Part shown: piece after piece, positions 35,861-47,140 of the stretch
Position numbering within the stretch: the first letter of the stretch is position 1
How the letters are laid out: every line of letters begins with the position of its first letter
Source: Tillus elongatus
Taxonomy: Eukaryota; Arthropoda; Insecta; Coleoptera; Cleridae
DNA length: 64,000 nucleotides
Direction: 5' to 3'
Assembly: GCA_964006375.1 (NCBI GenBank)
Contig: OZ023269.1
Span: 3,906,001-3,970,000, forward strand
The notes under the pieces: model-generated
What the model saw: only the letters and a program-made list of their open reading frames with translations
What the model was told of the DNA's origin: nothing
Databases searched by the model: none
Made by a program: the position numbers and the translations under genes

Positions 35861-36090
35861 TCATCTCCCATATTCACGTATCATGCTGTACTGATGTCTG
35901 TTCAGCATAGTGTCATCCGTCACAGCCAATGCTGTTACATCCAACTGGTTCTTTATCCTTTTCAGAGCTTTTAAAAGGTTGTTCATTTTGGCGTAGAAAA
36001 TCTCACTTTCTTCACAACCTTCTACAGCACATGCAGGTCTAAGGGACGGCATAGGATACTTCTTTGTCCAGCTCTTGACTTTTCAGTTTT
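35861..36090 (-). other. Unrecognised minus-strand frame
   Basis: A 63-residue frame ending at 35861 reads MPSLRPACAVEGCEESEIFY … MLNRHQYSMIREYGR and can be extended upstream to ELDKEV, next to an AG-like acceptor near 36090. The composition looks coding rather than random, but I recognise no family. It may be an exon of an undetected gene or a transposon relic. Confidence 0.3.
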
Positions 36091-36440
36091 TTTTGTCTTT
36101 TTCTGCTATCAGATGATGGATCAAAATATTTTTGGGATCGTCTGCTTTTATTATGCATATAAACCGAATAATTGGGAAGCTTTCATTGATGTGTCCAGCC
36201 AATTTTTATTTTTTAGTAGCAATCTTTTCTCTTCTGTTAGCGGTTGACCATTTTGGTTTAATTCTTATAAAATTCAACACCCTTCCAATTACTTTATGAC
36301 TGTGAGGTCAATTAGCGCATTTTAGTCCCTTAAAACTGCTGTTTGGTCATCCAAATTTTTTCAAACAGATTGCGTCTTAAAATATATCACTACATCTAGC
36401 AGGTCTACAATAAAAATACTATTATTTCCAAGCTTGCATC
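36091..36440. other. No feature seen
   Basis: Non-coding AT-rich sequence. Confidence 0.5.
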
Positions 36441-36578
36441 AAAATAATTTAGTCTTTTTGTGAATTTTCTTGAAAAAAAATTCACTAATGAGGAGTTCCC
36501 GACTTTTGAATTTTGAAAAAATTTCTTCAATGAGCGCGAACTACGCCCGCTAGAACCCATATCCAGAGTCAGTTTCAG

Positions 36579-36665
<87 letters not shown>
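36441..36665 (+). repeat. TA-core family, arm A with (TA)n
   Basis: GTGAATTTTCTTGAAAAAAA … CACTAATGAGGAG … GAACCCATATCC … GTCAGTTTCAG, then (TA)n at 36580-36659. Confidence 0.88.
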
Positions 36666-36667
<2 letters not shown>

Positions 36668-36964
36668 TAGCAAGTGTTTGTATAAAAAATAATCTGATAA
36701 AGGGGAGATGCAAGTTATGAGACTTAATTTAATTTGAATAGGATATCTGGTTGTTTGTTCTTGCCCTAACTTAGTGAAACCGTTCCATAAATAATACAGT
36801 TGTAGACTTTTCCCGTGGCTTCACAAGTGCTTGTTTTAGTGAATGTTCTTTAAACAAATCACTAATGAGATCACAACTTTTAAATTTAGAAAAAATTTCT
36901 TGAAATTAGCGCGAACTAGGCCCCCTAGAACCCATATCTAGGGTCAGTTTCAATTTTATATGCA

Positions 36965-37043
<79 letters not shown>

Positions 37044-37720
37044 AGTAAACCATTTACCAAAATGTAGGTCTGTAAGTTTAAAGACAAAAAAGTTAAGAGG
37101 TATTAAAAAGAAAATTGGGGTTTTCCTCAAACCGTAAAAAGTCGCGATTTGAAACGTCAAAATTGGCAACTTTTAGGCAAAGAGCCTGAAAGAAATAGGG
37201 ATTATGTACAGAGTGTTCAGCAAACCCTTAAGTTTCAGCTTCAACAATCATTGTCCTTCATTTTAATAAAATATTTCGAGAAAATTAATTTCAAATGACA
37301 CTTTATCTGATGCTTTGGCAGTAATTTAAGTTTATGGTTTAACAGTCTATAATTTTTAGCTAATTTTTGTAGAAAAAAATAATGGGGAGACCGCGGCTTT
37401 TGAATTCTAAAAAGATTTCTTCAAATGAGCGCAAACTAGGCCCCCTAGAATCTAGAATCCATAGCTAGTTTACTTTCTGTTTACCTATATACAGGTGACG
37501 CATTTCTACGGAAAGGCTCAATATAATTGTTATTATGCAAGATACGAGAAAAAATTTTATACGTTACTTATAGGGTGTCTTGAGCTGCATCTTATAAAAT
37601 TATTTTGACAATTACAGGCTGGCCCATAAGATGTTGGTGATACTACAATTATTATTTTTGAACATTCCTGATTGCATTTTTGCATTTTTCATCGAAATAT
37701 GATGCATGTTTGTGAAAAAA
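36666..37720 (+). repeat. TA-core family, longest copy (head, arm A, (TA)n, arms C and D)
   Basis: The head (36666-36830: CTGGTTGTTTGTTCTTGCCC, TAACTTAGTGAAACCGTTCC) is shared with 47500-47640. Arm A is 36831-36966 and (TA)n is 36970-37040. Arms C and D (37041-37720) match 28230-28796, while arm B is missing. A second partial arm A sits at 37380-37460. Confidence 0.85.
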
Positions 37721-38020
37721 AATCGAGGCGCAGTAAGTGTGTTTTGGTAGCGAATTTTCATTAAATGCGTCAAAATTCAACAACTCAATTTGCTATTAAC
37801 CTAAGGTTCTTCAGCTAGGAAACGAGTTTTCTCGGAAACATTTTAAGTTTATCTTCGGAAAATGTTTGTACATTTTCAACCAAGCTGTTTTGATTATATA
37901 TGGTACATTGTTCCTAATATATAGGTTATGCCGGTGACCAAATTGATGCTTGCATTAAAGAGACATATTTGCTATTAAAAACATTTTTATGAAAATTCAC
38001 TTCCATAACGCACTTGCTAC
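37721..38020. mobile_element. MITE, diverged copy of 28797-29115
   Basis: Shares the interior (AACTCAATTTGCTATTAACC, TATAGGTTATGCCGGTGACC) and degenerate ends (GGCGCAGTAAGTGTGTTTTG … CATAACGCACTTGCTACTG). Confidence 0.8.
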
Positions 38021-38496
38021 TGCCAGACTTTTCTACTCGTGTGATTGCCTTTTTTTTATTTGTATAGATATATGTAATATTCTTGCTACTGTATAGCAAA
38101 TAAGCTAAATAAATCTTATTATTAAATCATGTTGACCAAAGATTATCGAAACATTTCATTTTCTTTTCAGGATTGGTTGATATTACTTACTGATTAAAAC
38201 AATACATTACAAACAATAATTTATTGCTATAGTATAATCAAGCAAAGGACATTCCTTTCTGTACACATTTTAACATAAAGCCAGCCCTTATATATTAAAA
38301 CTTAACAACTTCTGCGTAATCCTATTCCAATTGATAGAAACAATTTTTGTAAAATGCATCCACCAAAGAGGAGACATACTGGTATGGAAATTTTTTTTAT
38401 AACAATTAAATATTTATGTCTTAATGCATGCATGTTTCTTAATATTAAAAACAGTTTGAGGATATTTTGTGAAGTTTGTTAGCTTTAAGGTTAGTT
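38021..38496. other. No feature seen
   Basis: AT-rich non-coding sequence. Confidence 0.5.
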
Positions 38497-38735
38497 TTAA
38501 GTTATTATGCCCCTAAAAGGAAACTGACAAACTGACTCCTGAATAAAAAGTCGAATGGTTTTCAGTGACAAATGGTTCAACTGACACCAGTTATAAAACT
38601 TGTTATCATTTTGAAAATTGCTAAGATCACTGTCGTCTGAAATTGAACTACATATCTTCATGTCGTCTGCATATAGCAAAAATCTAGAGGAACATAAAGC
38701 CGTTTTATATTCATTTATAAAAATATTAAACATAT
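38497..38735 (-). pseudogene. Non-LTR reverse transcriptase relic (YADD region)
   Basis: The minus-strand frame reads VFNIFINEYKTALCSSRFLL, YADDMKICSSISDD, FYNWCQLNHLSL. This is the RT palm region with the catalytic YADD box and the following WC--N-L-L signature. Only about 75 residues remain and both sides are broken. It is similar in kind to the RT at 54445-55354 (Jockey/CR1 type). Confidence 0.8.
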
Positions 38736-39520
38736 AGAGCCACAGTGTGAATCCTGTGGACCTGAAAGTACTTTAAACGGCTGTGATATAAACTTTTATA
38801 ATCTCAGTGACTGGGCACGGCCAGAGAGGAAGCTGGAAAACCATATCAGCTGTGAACCATGCATGTCTAGAGCAGCTGTATTGGAAACCGGGAAAATTCA
38901 GGGAATTTGTAGAAGAAAAAATTTTGTCAGGGAAATCTGTGAAAAATTGGGAAAATTGACTAAGAGTCAGGAAATTTTTATCCCTGTCATGGGGAAATTA
39001 TTTGTTTCCTTTGTATGACAAGTAATTGAAACAATGGGTTTGCTTTTTGTGAAATTCTGACCCATTTATTTAATAATAAATAATAATTTAAATTTCTTTT
39101 TCCAGAAAACTACAATAATTGTTTTTTTTATTTTTATTTTGCGTTCATTGGTCTTCTTTTATTGTTGAAGTGTGTTTTCCGCCATCATACGAAGAGATAT
39201 TGTCACAGTCACAACAAATGATGTCACCAAAGTACATACTGTTAGGCAAATGTGAATCATTCCTTAGATTTTAAATGTAACCCCCAAAAGAAACTCAAAT
39301 CATTCTTCAACCTACTCTCAAAGAAATCATTGTACCTCTAAAGACACTTCCTAGCCATCATTTACATTTAAAGCACAAATCTGAAAACCTTGCATAGTCA
39401 TTGAGTGAACTAGATATTTTATATTTTTTGTGAACTGATTTTTTTATCAATAGTAGTCCTCTTAAGTTCGTTACTTGCCTATTTGGGAAATGTAGTGTGA
39501 CTGCTGAACATCTTTTGGAC
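38736..39520. other. No gene seen
   Basis: Non-coding. A short GGGAAAATT-rich passage near 38890-39000 shows weak internal repetition. Confidence 0.5.
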
Positions 39521-41520
39521 AAATAATAATAATAATAACATAGCCTTTATTCACACAGTAGATAATACAATACTCAAGTGCACAATTAAAAAGAACAAAA
39601 AAATACAACAATACAACGTAGTTTACAAAAACACAGTTCCATGTACATAATTAAAAGAAAAATAATAAGAAACTGTGTGAATTGGGCGAAGTTCAGACGG
39701 ATGTATAATCATCCCCTGCTCTCCCACTTACGCCCATATGCAAAACTGGTAGTCAACAGCCAGCCCGGCAACCTGCTTAAACACCACGCATAATCAGCAA
39801 CAGTTTCTTTTTGAAGGAACGCACAGAACAGCTCTTAACACTCTCATCAAGACCATTGTATATAGCGTATATCTGATAGGTAAAAGACCGTTTAAACAGT
39901 GTTAGCCTGTACTTAGGTGGTGAAATTAAGCCCTTCGACCGTATGTTAATGCTATGAACATCAGTTCTGTGTGTTACCTTTCTATACAAGTATGTTGGGA
40001 CTCTAGACACAATAATAGAATGGAACAATGTTGCTGCTCTCAGAGTGAAACGATTACGCACCTCATCCAAAAGCTCCAGAGGCTCCCCATTGATCATGAC
40101 CCTCACATTTACCTTTAAGCGCTCTACAAGAATCTGACTCCCAAACAAAATAGCAGCCGATTTCTTCGCATTTAGACACAGCGATTGGTCTTTGGACACT
40201 TTGTACAATGAATCCAGATCGGAATTCACCTTTCCCAGTGCATCCGAAAGCTCCGCGGCATTGAAGGAAATGTATATCTGAATGTCGTCAGCGTACATCT
40301 GTACTTTAGAATACTGAATGACCCTAGGGAAATGATTTACGTAAATAGCAAAAAGCAGGGGTCCAAGGACCGAGCCCTGCGGCACACTACACTCCACAAG
40401 ACGAGCATCCGACTCGCAGCTGCCAACTCTCACAATAAGGTAGCGTTCCCCCAAGTAATTTCTGATCAACGCCAGAGCTTCCGAGCCCATCCCAACCGCT
40501 CTCAATATTTTCAGCAATATATTATGATTTATGGTGTCGAAGGCCTTGGAAAAATCCAACAGCACCAGTAGTGTCAGCATACCCTGGTCCGTGGCCCGCA
40601 AAATGTCGTCTGTAACCCTTAGCAGTGCAGTGGCACAGCTATGATTAGCCCGGAATCCAGACTGAAAGTCAGATAAGATGTTCTTATCACTCAAGTAAGT
40701 CCTAAGCTGCGAGTCCAGCACTCTTTCCAGCAACTTTGATAATATGGGCAATATACAGATTATCCGCAGTTGATTCAGCTCCGTAGGATCCGCCACCTTC
40801 GGAAACGGCAGCCCGATAGCACATTTCCAGATTTTTGGAAAATAGCCTTCCAGAATACACGAGTTGATTATGTGTGTTATGAAGCCAACTATATACCTGC
40901 TACAAAGCTTAATCATAGTAATGCTCAATCCATCACGTCCTGTTGCATTGGTCTTGATCGCATTTATGTGCCGGAGCACCGTCAGATCATCGACCAAACA
41001 AAACTGAAATCCTTCCCCACCACTAATCGCCCCGAAAAATGCTGACCCATTGCTGCTGCTTCCCATAGGATCCTGACTTAAGCTATTGTTCATAAAGTGA
41101 TCAGCGACTTTATGGGGATCCCTGAGAGCTTCATGTAATGTTGTCTTTCTCTTGGTGCCTATATTTTGATGTTCCAGTTCTTTGTAAACAGTCTTTATAT
41201 CCCCAGATTTAAATTTTTCGGATAGGTAGGCTTTCTTCTCCGTTTTGACTGTTACAGTTGCCGCATTCCGCAATCCCTTATAATCGTCCCAGGTCGCTTG
41301 ACACGGATCTTTTCTACTAACTAATCTACTAACAAACCCTCGAAAACCAACAAATAAAAGATATCCAAAGAAGACTCAACATCCATATCAAAAAATGTTG
41401 ATTCCCATGAAATCCTATGTAAATAGTTATCAAGAGCATCATAATTACCATATTTGAAATTGTACGATTCATGCTCATATCTTAGGCAATTAACACCACC
41501 ATTCGACTGAGGCTGAATGT
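39521..41520 (-). mobile_element. 5'-truncated non-LTR retrotransposon (CR1/Jockey type) with (ATT)n tail
   Basis: On the minus strand the element ends in GAATAAAGGCTATG and then a run of TTA units (39521-39538 on +). Upstream of the RT frame, on the minus strand, the endonuclease-RT linker is visible to about 41520 (SNGGVNCLRYEHESYNFKYG, NYDALDNYL). The 5' remainder is missing. Confidence 0.85.
39777..41330 (-). pseudogene. Reverse transcriptase of a CR1/Jockey-type element
   Basis: An almost intact RT. The 498-residue frame from the Met at 41273 extends upstream to about 41330 (SRKDPCQATWDDYKGLRNA). Motifs in order: linker with WKCAIGLPFPKVADPTELNQ; LSKLLERVLDSQL; FQSGFRANHSCATALL; LLDFSKAFDTINHNILL (first Asp); SVPQGSVLGPLLFAIYVN; MYADDIQIY (catalytic pair); then the C-terminal thumb to SFKKKLLLIMRGV. 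There is no RNase H after it, as expected for Jockey/CR1. A frameshift near 41335 separates it from the endonuclease linker. The endonuclease itself is not in the window at this site, so it cannot mobilise itself. Confidence 0.9.
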
Positions 41521-42180
41521 TAACAGAATATGCTTGGTTGTGAGAATGTAGATTGTTTAATGAGTGATATAGGCATTTGGCGTCTCAGCGCTGCGACCCT
41601 AATAGGTATTTTGTCCATTACTTTTTTTCCTAATAGTTGTACAAAATGTTCAGATCTTTTATGTAGTCCACTATCTTCTTGGGGGCTATTTTACCTATTT
41701 CCTCGGTTATTAGGGTCACTCCTCCAAGATATGAGCCTTTTGCAGAACTGAGCCATGCAGTCCCACAGCAAGTGTTCTGTTGTTTTTGCTGCTTTAGTGC
41801 AGTCTCTGGAGTTTTAACTGTCCGCCTTGTACATCTTTGTAAGGTGAAAGTTTACTGGGCAACGTCGTATGAAAAGTCCTGTGATTATTCTCAAGTCGTT
41901 CCTGTTTAATCCAAGAAACAGTTCAAACTTCTCTGTTGATACTGCGATGAACCGTTTCACCTGATATAGGCCTGACCTTTTCCTTCAATATGACAGCATT
42001 TGGTCCCTCTATCAAGTATCAAGTTCATTTCTTACATGGCTTTTTGTTAGTCTACAATAGGGCTCTAGGCCATAGAATTGTGTTGTTGCTGTCCTTTTTG
42101 CAAGGCTACCTGCTTCCTCATTTTCTTCAATGCCTTGATGTCCTGGTACCCAAATCAAAGTTACTTTCTTGTTCGTATCT

Positions 42181-42326
42181 AATAAGTACACTTGGAGAAC
42201 CCATCCTCTGATGACGCTAACTTGGTTAGTGAAACGATCGTCAGGTCTTTTAAAATGTGTTGTGGTGATTTGGGTTCTCCAAGTGTACTTATCAGTGCTC
42301 ATCACAGGTTCCAATCTTCACTTAGT
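42181..42326 (+). mobile_element. Foldback element, copy 4, with 10-bp target duplication
   Basis: GTTCGTATCT is repeated at 42171-42180 and 42327-42336. The insert begins AATAAGTACACTTGGAGAAC, has the mirrored GTTCTCCAAGTGTACTTATC near 42294, and then the tail CAGTGCTCATCACAGGTTCC AATCTTCACTTAGT. It interrupts the RNase H frame of the surrounding element. Confidence 0.88.
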
Positions 42327-42917
42327 GTTCGTATCTAGTTGTTTCTTGTATTTTTTGCAGTCCCAGGTCAGTATAGACTCGCTTTTGAAAGATTTCAGAG
42401 TGTTTAGTACTGCCCGACTGTCTGAGAGGATGCGGATGTCTCTGTTTCTGAGTCTCTTTGTATGCACTCCTGTGCACCAAGATTTATAGCAAGCATTTCT
42501 GCTTGGGAGATGGTAGAAGTTTTTCCTAGAGACTTGGCTAGTCTAAAGTTGTGTCTTCTTACTCCCAGTCCTGCTCCCTCCATTTGTTTAGACCCGCCTA
42601 TATACAATACAGATGAGTTGTTTGTCAGATTTGCACACTCTCTACCCCATGCTTGGTGGTCACTTATGACCACGTCGAATGGGATCCTTAGATTATAAAT
42701 CCTGCCTTGTTAAATGTAGTCATAAGTTTATCAACATTGTGCTACCACAGCAGGGGTGATAGCACTCCTCCTTGAGGGCAACCTTTTACCGTCGTCACCG
42801 TTGCGTTGGTTTTGTTTGTGGTGGCTATGATTACACAACTTTTTAGCATTGACTCAATCCATCTTACAATGCGAAATTCCACTTCCCTTTCTTGTAGGGG
42901 TTGTGTGATGGATTAAT

Positions 42918-42969
42918 ATGAGGTGTTGTCGAAGGGACCTTCTATGTCAATGAATGCGCTGAGGGCTAC
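42918..42969. repeat. ~52-bp direct repeat left of the nested insertion
   Basis: ATGAGGTGTTGTCGAAGGGA … GAATGCGCTGAGGGCTAC. Its partner is at 44133-44184 with about four differences. Confidence 0.85.
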
Positions 42970-44132
42970 TTTATGGGGGAGGCCAGGCTAGGACTATACA
43001 GACTAGCTTGCAATGATAGACTGAAGATCAACCCAGGCTGCAGGGGGCCACTGCAAAATTCAGGAGATCGTGAAGGAGCCCATGCTTGAAATGAGGTCAG
43101 ACTTCGCGAGCCCGCGAATCTGCAGGGAAAACAAGTTTACAGTGGTAATCCCCGACCGCGAGGCATTGAGGTGGAAGACGCCGGGCCTACCATGGGACGC
43201 GTTTGTCTGGTTCGCGATCGGATCCGGCGGGGAATGTGGCACGGGGGCAGTCGTTTATTCGCAAGGACAGAGGGTAAGTCACAGTATTTCCCTCGGAGCT
43301 CATGTAACTGTCTTTCAGGCCGAAATGTACGCCATCTTGGATTGCGTGCGAGAGAACAAGAGGAGGGGCTACACCAACAAGCGGATCCTCATAGCCACAG
43401 ACAGCCAGGCACCCCTTAAAGCCCTAAGTAGCCCACATGTAAATTCCAGGCTGGTAAGTGAATGTCGAGACGAGACGAGCGTCCTGGCTAGGCAGAATGA
43501 GGTCACCCTCATCTGGGTGCCGGGTCACTCGGCGTCAAAGGCAATGAAGAAGGTGACAGTCTCGTGAAGAGAGGATCAGCAGAACTATTTATGGGACCAG
43601 AACCGGTCCTGGGCGTGACGAGGAGCACTGCCAGGGAATCCATTGAGTCTTGGGTCAGAAACGAACATAAGGTGTACTGGGCAGACTGTCCAGGGCTCAG
43701 ACATGGAAAGTCAGTAATTGATGAACCAAGTTCAAAGAAAGCTGTGGAGCTGCTAAATTTTAGCAGAGGAAAGCTCAGGAACATAACAGGACTCTTGACG
43801 GGACACATGGTAGTCAAGAAATACCTGCATAAAATGAGGCAGTTTGAGGGGGACCTGACATGCAGACTGTGCAGCGAGGGAGAGGAATCAGCCCAGTACA
43901 TCTTGTGCGAGTGTAAAGCTCTCGACCGCAAAAGACAACTGATCTACGGACAGCCTTGACTGGAAGCGAGCAATATAAAACTTCACTCTACCAATTGCTG
44001 TGCAGACTAGTTCAAGGCACAGTAATTTTGGAATGGGTGGAGTAGAAAAGACAAAGGGCATGCACAATAAGGTAAAGGCTGAGGTGCTATCGGGGCAGCA
44101 GAGACCCGGATGAGCACTAAGGGAGGGAAAAA
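42970..44132 (+). mobile_element. 5'-truncated RNase H-type non-LTR element (plus strand)
   Basis: Same family as the minus-strand insertion at 57221-58328. Begins near CTGAAGATCAACCCAGGC and ends CTAAGGGAGGGAAAAAA. It is inserted in the opposite strand of another element and flanked by the 52-bp repeats. Confidence 0.85.
43070..43959 (+). pseudogene. RNase H and C-terminal domain of a non-LTR element (frameshifted)
   Basis: First frame 43070-43567: FVWFAIGSGG (first catalytic Asp of the DGS box lost), TVFQAEMYAILDCVRENKRR, ILIATDSQAPLKAL, TLIWVPGHSASKAMKK. A frameshift near 43555 moves the reading to 43564-43959: FMGPEPVLGVTRSTARES, VYWADCPGLRHGKSVID, ITGLLTGHMVVKKYLHK and the zinc-knuckle-like CRLCSEGEESAQYILCECKA. 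The copy at 57.2-58.3 kb keeps the DGS box, so the loss is private to this copy. Confidence 0.88.
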
Positions 44133-44420
44133 ATGGGGTGTTGTCAAAGGCACCTTCTATGTCGATGAATGCGCTGAGGGCTACATCTTTGGCCACAAAA
44201 GTTTTTTCTATCCCCCACACTAGAGAGTCTAAGGTGGATTTGCCCGCCTGATGGATGAATTGTTGACCATGAAGCAGTTTTATTGTTAGGGTTTCGCTTC
44301 TAATGTATTGGTCTAATGCTTGGTGGCAAACTGAAGCTGGAATTAAAACGTGCACAGCCTCAGCTACACCAACATCTGGTAAGCAACAAAATAACAGAAC
44401 AAAAAAAACCATTCCTGCTG
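44133..44420 (-). pseudogene. RT fingers of the RNase H-type element interrupted at 42969
   Basis: Minus-strand frame: QYIRSETLTIKLLHGQQFIH, QAGKSTLDSLVWGIEKTF and VALSAFIDIEGAFDNT. It is the direct continuation of 41525-42969 on the other side of the plus-strand insertion; the FIDIEG segment is present on both sides as the 52-bp repeat. Confidence 0.85.
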
Positions 44421-44828
44421 TTAGGTATCGTAATTAGCTGGTTGAAATTGAGAAAACCAATTTCGCTACATAAAACATGAGCCAGGTGAAGCTAAAGACA
44501 GTGCAGAAACTTTGTTGTTTAATTTTTTTGTTTATGTAAATGTTTAGTTATTAGCATTGACATTTTTTAAATATCAGTATTAGAGTCTGGGCTTTTTTTA
44601 AGTTACTATTTTAGCTGTTAAATGTGACAGTGATATTAGAGCAAAGCTTTAGATTGCAGGTCCTCTTTCATCAGTTTTATAGTCACTTGCAATATTCAGT
44701 TCATTTTTTAGACCCTTTGCTATATCTTGAATCTCTAGGTTACCAAGTTAAACTTAAAATCTCTTATGGATTTTACTTATAACAGTTTTCCTCTTTCCTA
44801 TTTTAAATTAATTTTGTGTAACTTTCAG
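44421..44828 (+). other. Sequence upstream of the first visible OTU exon
   Basis: No coding sequence recognised. It probably belongs to an intron, because the exon at 44829 starts with a splice acceptor and in mid-codon. Confidence 0.55.
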
Positions 44829-45093
44829 AATATAAGAAAATTCGTGGACTCTGCAATTTTGGGGAAAATGTTAATCTTACTTCCCAATTCAGAGAAAAAT
44901 TAAGAGCAGCCATCAGTTCAGGTGGAATTCAGGAATTCTACACTAGTGCCTTTTATTTGAACGAAACCTATTTTATTGATCCAGAATATGAGAAATGGCT
45001 GGATTATCACATCCTGGACTTAGGCCGACAAAGGTCACTAGAAACTCAAAAATTATTAAACTGGTGGACAGATGATTTGGGAGATTCATCCGA
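44829..45093 (+). CDS. OTU deubiquitinase (A20/Cezanne type), exon with N-terminal part of the OTU domain
   Basis: Host gene, partial. Acceptor TTTCAG at 44823-44828; donor CGA|GTAAGT after 45093. The 265-bp exon begins with two bases of a split codon and reads YKKIRGLCNFGENVNLTSQF … GGIQEFYTSAFYLNETYFID … SLETQKLLNWWTDDLG. The LNWW element just before the catalytic loop is typical of the A20/Cezanne (OTUD7)/Trabid branch of OTU proteases, which remove ubiquitin chains from proteins. Codon use and the lack of any stop set it apart from the surrounding dead transposons. It ends in phase 2 and joins the exon at 45967 as S-S-E-L-V. Upstream exons with the start codon are not identified in the window. 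Confidence 0.88.
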
Positions 45094-45966
45094 GTAAGTA
45101 GTCAATAATATAGATTAATTTACATCAATGGTACATTAATTTGACAAAGTCTTATATATCTAACTATACAGAGTGCCTCATATTTTCAGGGTAATCCAAA
45201 ATTACAATATTTTTTTTTGTAATCCTCAAGATTGATAATCTTAAGGATGCGTGAATATTTACACACGTTCCGAAGCATCGCTTAGCTGTTTGAATTTCAA
45301 ACAGTGTTGCCACATCCAATTCCAGAATGTATAATTATAATAACTTAGTTAAAATGCTATAAAAAATTAAAATAAATGTTTCAGTTAATATATAGAGTTT
45401 AACAGTCTGGACGCAGCAAGTGCGTTACGGAACCCCTGCTTTCAATGGCTATCTAACACAAACTAAATGACGCAGACTGACAGATGCTTGTTGACAGGAG
45501 CAGTGTTGTCCTTCCTGTGAAGAGGCGAGAAATTCAAAAAGTCACGGACTTATTGACTTGCCTTCGTAGTTGCCCAAACTGTTCAGACTTTTCATATAGT
45601 CTACTATCTTTTTGTGGGCCATTTTACCTATTTCTGTCTTAGATTCTGAATTATTCTCTGAAGATGTTCTCTCACAATTTAACCTAACCTAGCACTTCTC
45701 CATGAGGACAACCTTTTCCCGTTGTCGCTGTTAGGTTGGTGTCATTTATGTGACAAGACAGCTTTTTAGCATTGACTGAATGTTATGAAATATTAATATT
45801 AAATATGACTCAAGTTTTTACAATGTTCCATCGTTTTAATGTTTTGTTCACCTAATTTTATATCTAGAAGTGATTGGCACACTAGTATAGTAATTGCTCA
45901 AAGTAATGTATACATTTTTATTCGCATTTGATAATTTATTTAGTGCTATGTTTTTCTTTATTTTAG
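45094..45966 (+). other. Intron with transposon debris
   Basis: GT…AG intron of 873 bp. It contains a MITE end (CTGGACGCAGCAAGTGCGTT, near 45412) and an antisense non-LTR fragment (45575-45790). Confidence 0.8.
45575..45790 (-). mobile_element. Fragment of the RNase H-type non-LTR element, minus strand
   Basis: CTACTATCTTTTTGTGGGCC matches 41665-41690, and GAGGACAACCTTTTCCCGTT with TTTTTAGCATTGACTGAAT matches 42773-42860, so two distant parts of the element at 41.5-43 kb are joined. CCTAACCTA at about 45681 marks the junction. Confidence 0.75.
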
Positions 45967-46164
45967 GCTTGTGCCATTATACACTAGAGGTGATGGCAAT
46001 TGTTTATTACATGCAGTGAGTTTGTCATTGTGGGGGATAGATGACAAATTTCTTGATCTGAGACGTCAGCTATTTATCTTCCTCAAAAGTCAAGATTTTA
46101 ACGGATCTTTTGTGCGAAGATGGAAACTTATGTATTTAAAAGATGGGGCAGAACTTGGTCTAAG
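45967..46164 (+). CDS. OTU deubiquitinase, exon with the catalytic cysteine
   Basis: Acceptor TTTTAG before 45967, donor TAAG|GTAGGT after 46164. Reads LVPLYTRGDGNCLLHAVSLS followed by LWGIDDKFLDLRRQLF. DGNC is the OTU catalytic-loop motif; the nucleophile Cys is encoded at 46001-46003. The His that follows three residues later and the LWG are usual for the A20/Cezanne branch. The region RRWKLMYLKDGAELGLR leads into the next exon through a split Arg codon (AG|G). Phase and sense are continuous with both neighbours, so the gene looks intact here. Confidence 0.92.
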
Positions 46165-46259
46165 GTAGGTTAAAATGAGAATTTAAAATTGGCCAATTTT
46201 AACACAACCTTCAGTAGTAGTAAGGTATATTTGTTTGAATTATACGCGACATGATCAAT

Positions 46260-46692
46260 AAACAGGGATAAGGTTGCACTCACTTGTGGTTGTTGTAACA
46301 CTCAAATGAGTAGCGATTGCTCCAGGCTTCATGCAGCTGAATTAAAAGTTTTAGATTTAAAAGGAAAGTACGTCTTAATGTTCTACTGTGATGAATGTTT
46401 TTTTAAGGAACAAAATGGCCCCAGGAAAAACAGGTCTACAATAAAGATCATATATGACATACTTGTGGTTGTATTACAGGGGTTGTGTGATAAAGAATAT
46501 GTGATTAGAACATTTGTCAATCTAAGTAAGACATTTGACTCAATAGATCGTGGCATACTGACTGAAAAATTAAATAGGTATGCTATTAGAAACAAACCCC
46601 TAAAACTGGTCAGGTCATACCTACAAAACAGGCATCAAGGTATAATATATAAAACTGATAATGGGAGCATATTAAAATCAAGAAGCAAATAG
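46260..46692 (+). pseudogene. Non-LTR element fragment: zinc-finger ORF1 piece joined to an RT piece
   Basis: The first part reads CGCCNTQMSSDCSRLHAAEL then KVLDLKGKYVLMFYCDEC, a Cys/His pattern resembling the PHD-like finger of some insect non-LTR ORF1 proteins. From about 46498 it becomes RT: VIRTFVNLSKTFDSIDRGIL, LNRYAIRNKPLKLVRSYLQN. The two pieces belong to different ORFs of such elements and are joined by a large internal deletion. Confidence 0.7.
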
Positions 46693-47140
46693 TAAAAAAA
46701 AGGAGTGTCCACAATGAGTCTCCACAAAAAGTCAATATTTGGGCGGGTATTTTTGGTGATCACATCGATGGACGAATCTTCATAGCCGACACTTTGACAC
46801 GAGAACGGTATTTGGAAATATTGCAAGACTTGATTTACCCTATGCCAATTGATATTGTTGAGAACGATGAGAGATACTCAGAACAACATTTATTTTTCCA
46901 ACAAGATGGTGCTCCACCGTATTATGCCGTTGCTGTTAGGGAGTTCTTAGATAGACACTTTCCTGGTCAATGGATACGTCGCAGGGGTGCCCTAAAATGG
47001 CCAGACCGATCTCCAGACCTGTCCTCTTTAGACTTTTTTGTGGGGGCATTTAAAATCAAAAATTTGAATAAAATTTATACTGTTGTATGGAAGTTGGTGA
47101 TGCTCAATTTGGACATTTATTGGATAAAAGTTTAATTCAT
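46693..47140 (+). pseudogene. Mariner-like transposase, C-terminal fragment
   Basis: Starts at VHNESPQKVNIWAGIFGDHI, then DTLTRERYLEILQDLI, LFFQQDGAPPYYAVAVREFL (catalytic Asp in QQDGAPP), RRRGALKWPDRSPDLSSLDF and a damaged FFVGAF. It is the second half of a transposase related to that of the 20-24 kb element but a different subfamily. N-terminus and ends are absent. Confidence 0.85.

Larger units (their letters stand above)
41525..42969 (-). pseudogene. RNase H-type non-LTR element, 3' portion: RT end, RNase H, zinc region
   Basis: Minus-strand reading, with frame changes. From 42969 downwards: SAFIDIEG-FDNT and GCPQGGVLSPLLW (RT palm); then SVLYIGGSKQMEGAGLGV (RNase H, first Asp replaced), TISQAEMLAINLGAQE; then TLIWVPGHQGIEENEEAGSL; then FLGLNRNDLRIITGL and a Cys/His-poor tail to 41525. 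The FIDIEGAFDNT signature and RNase H place it with I/LOA/R1-type elements. It continues at 44133-44420 beyond a nested insertion, and a 146-bp foldback (42181-42326) sits in its RNase H. Dead copy. Confidence 0.85.
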
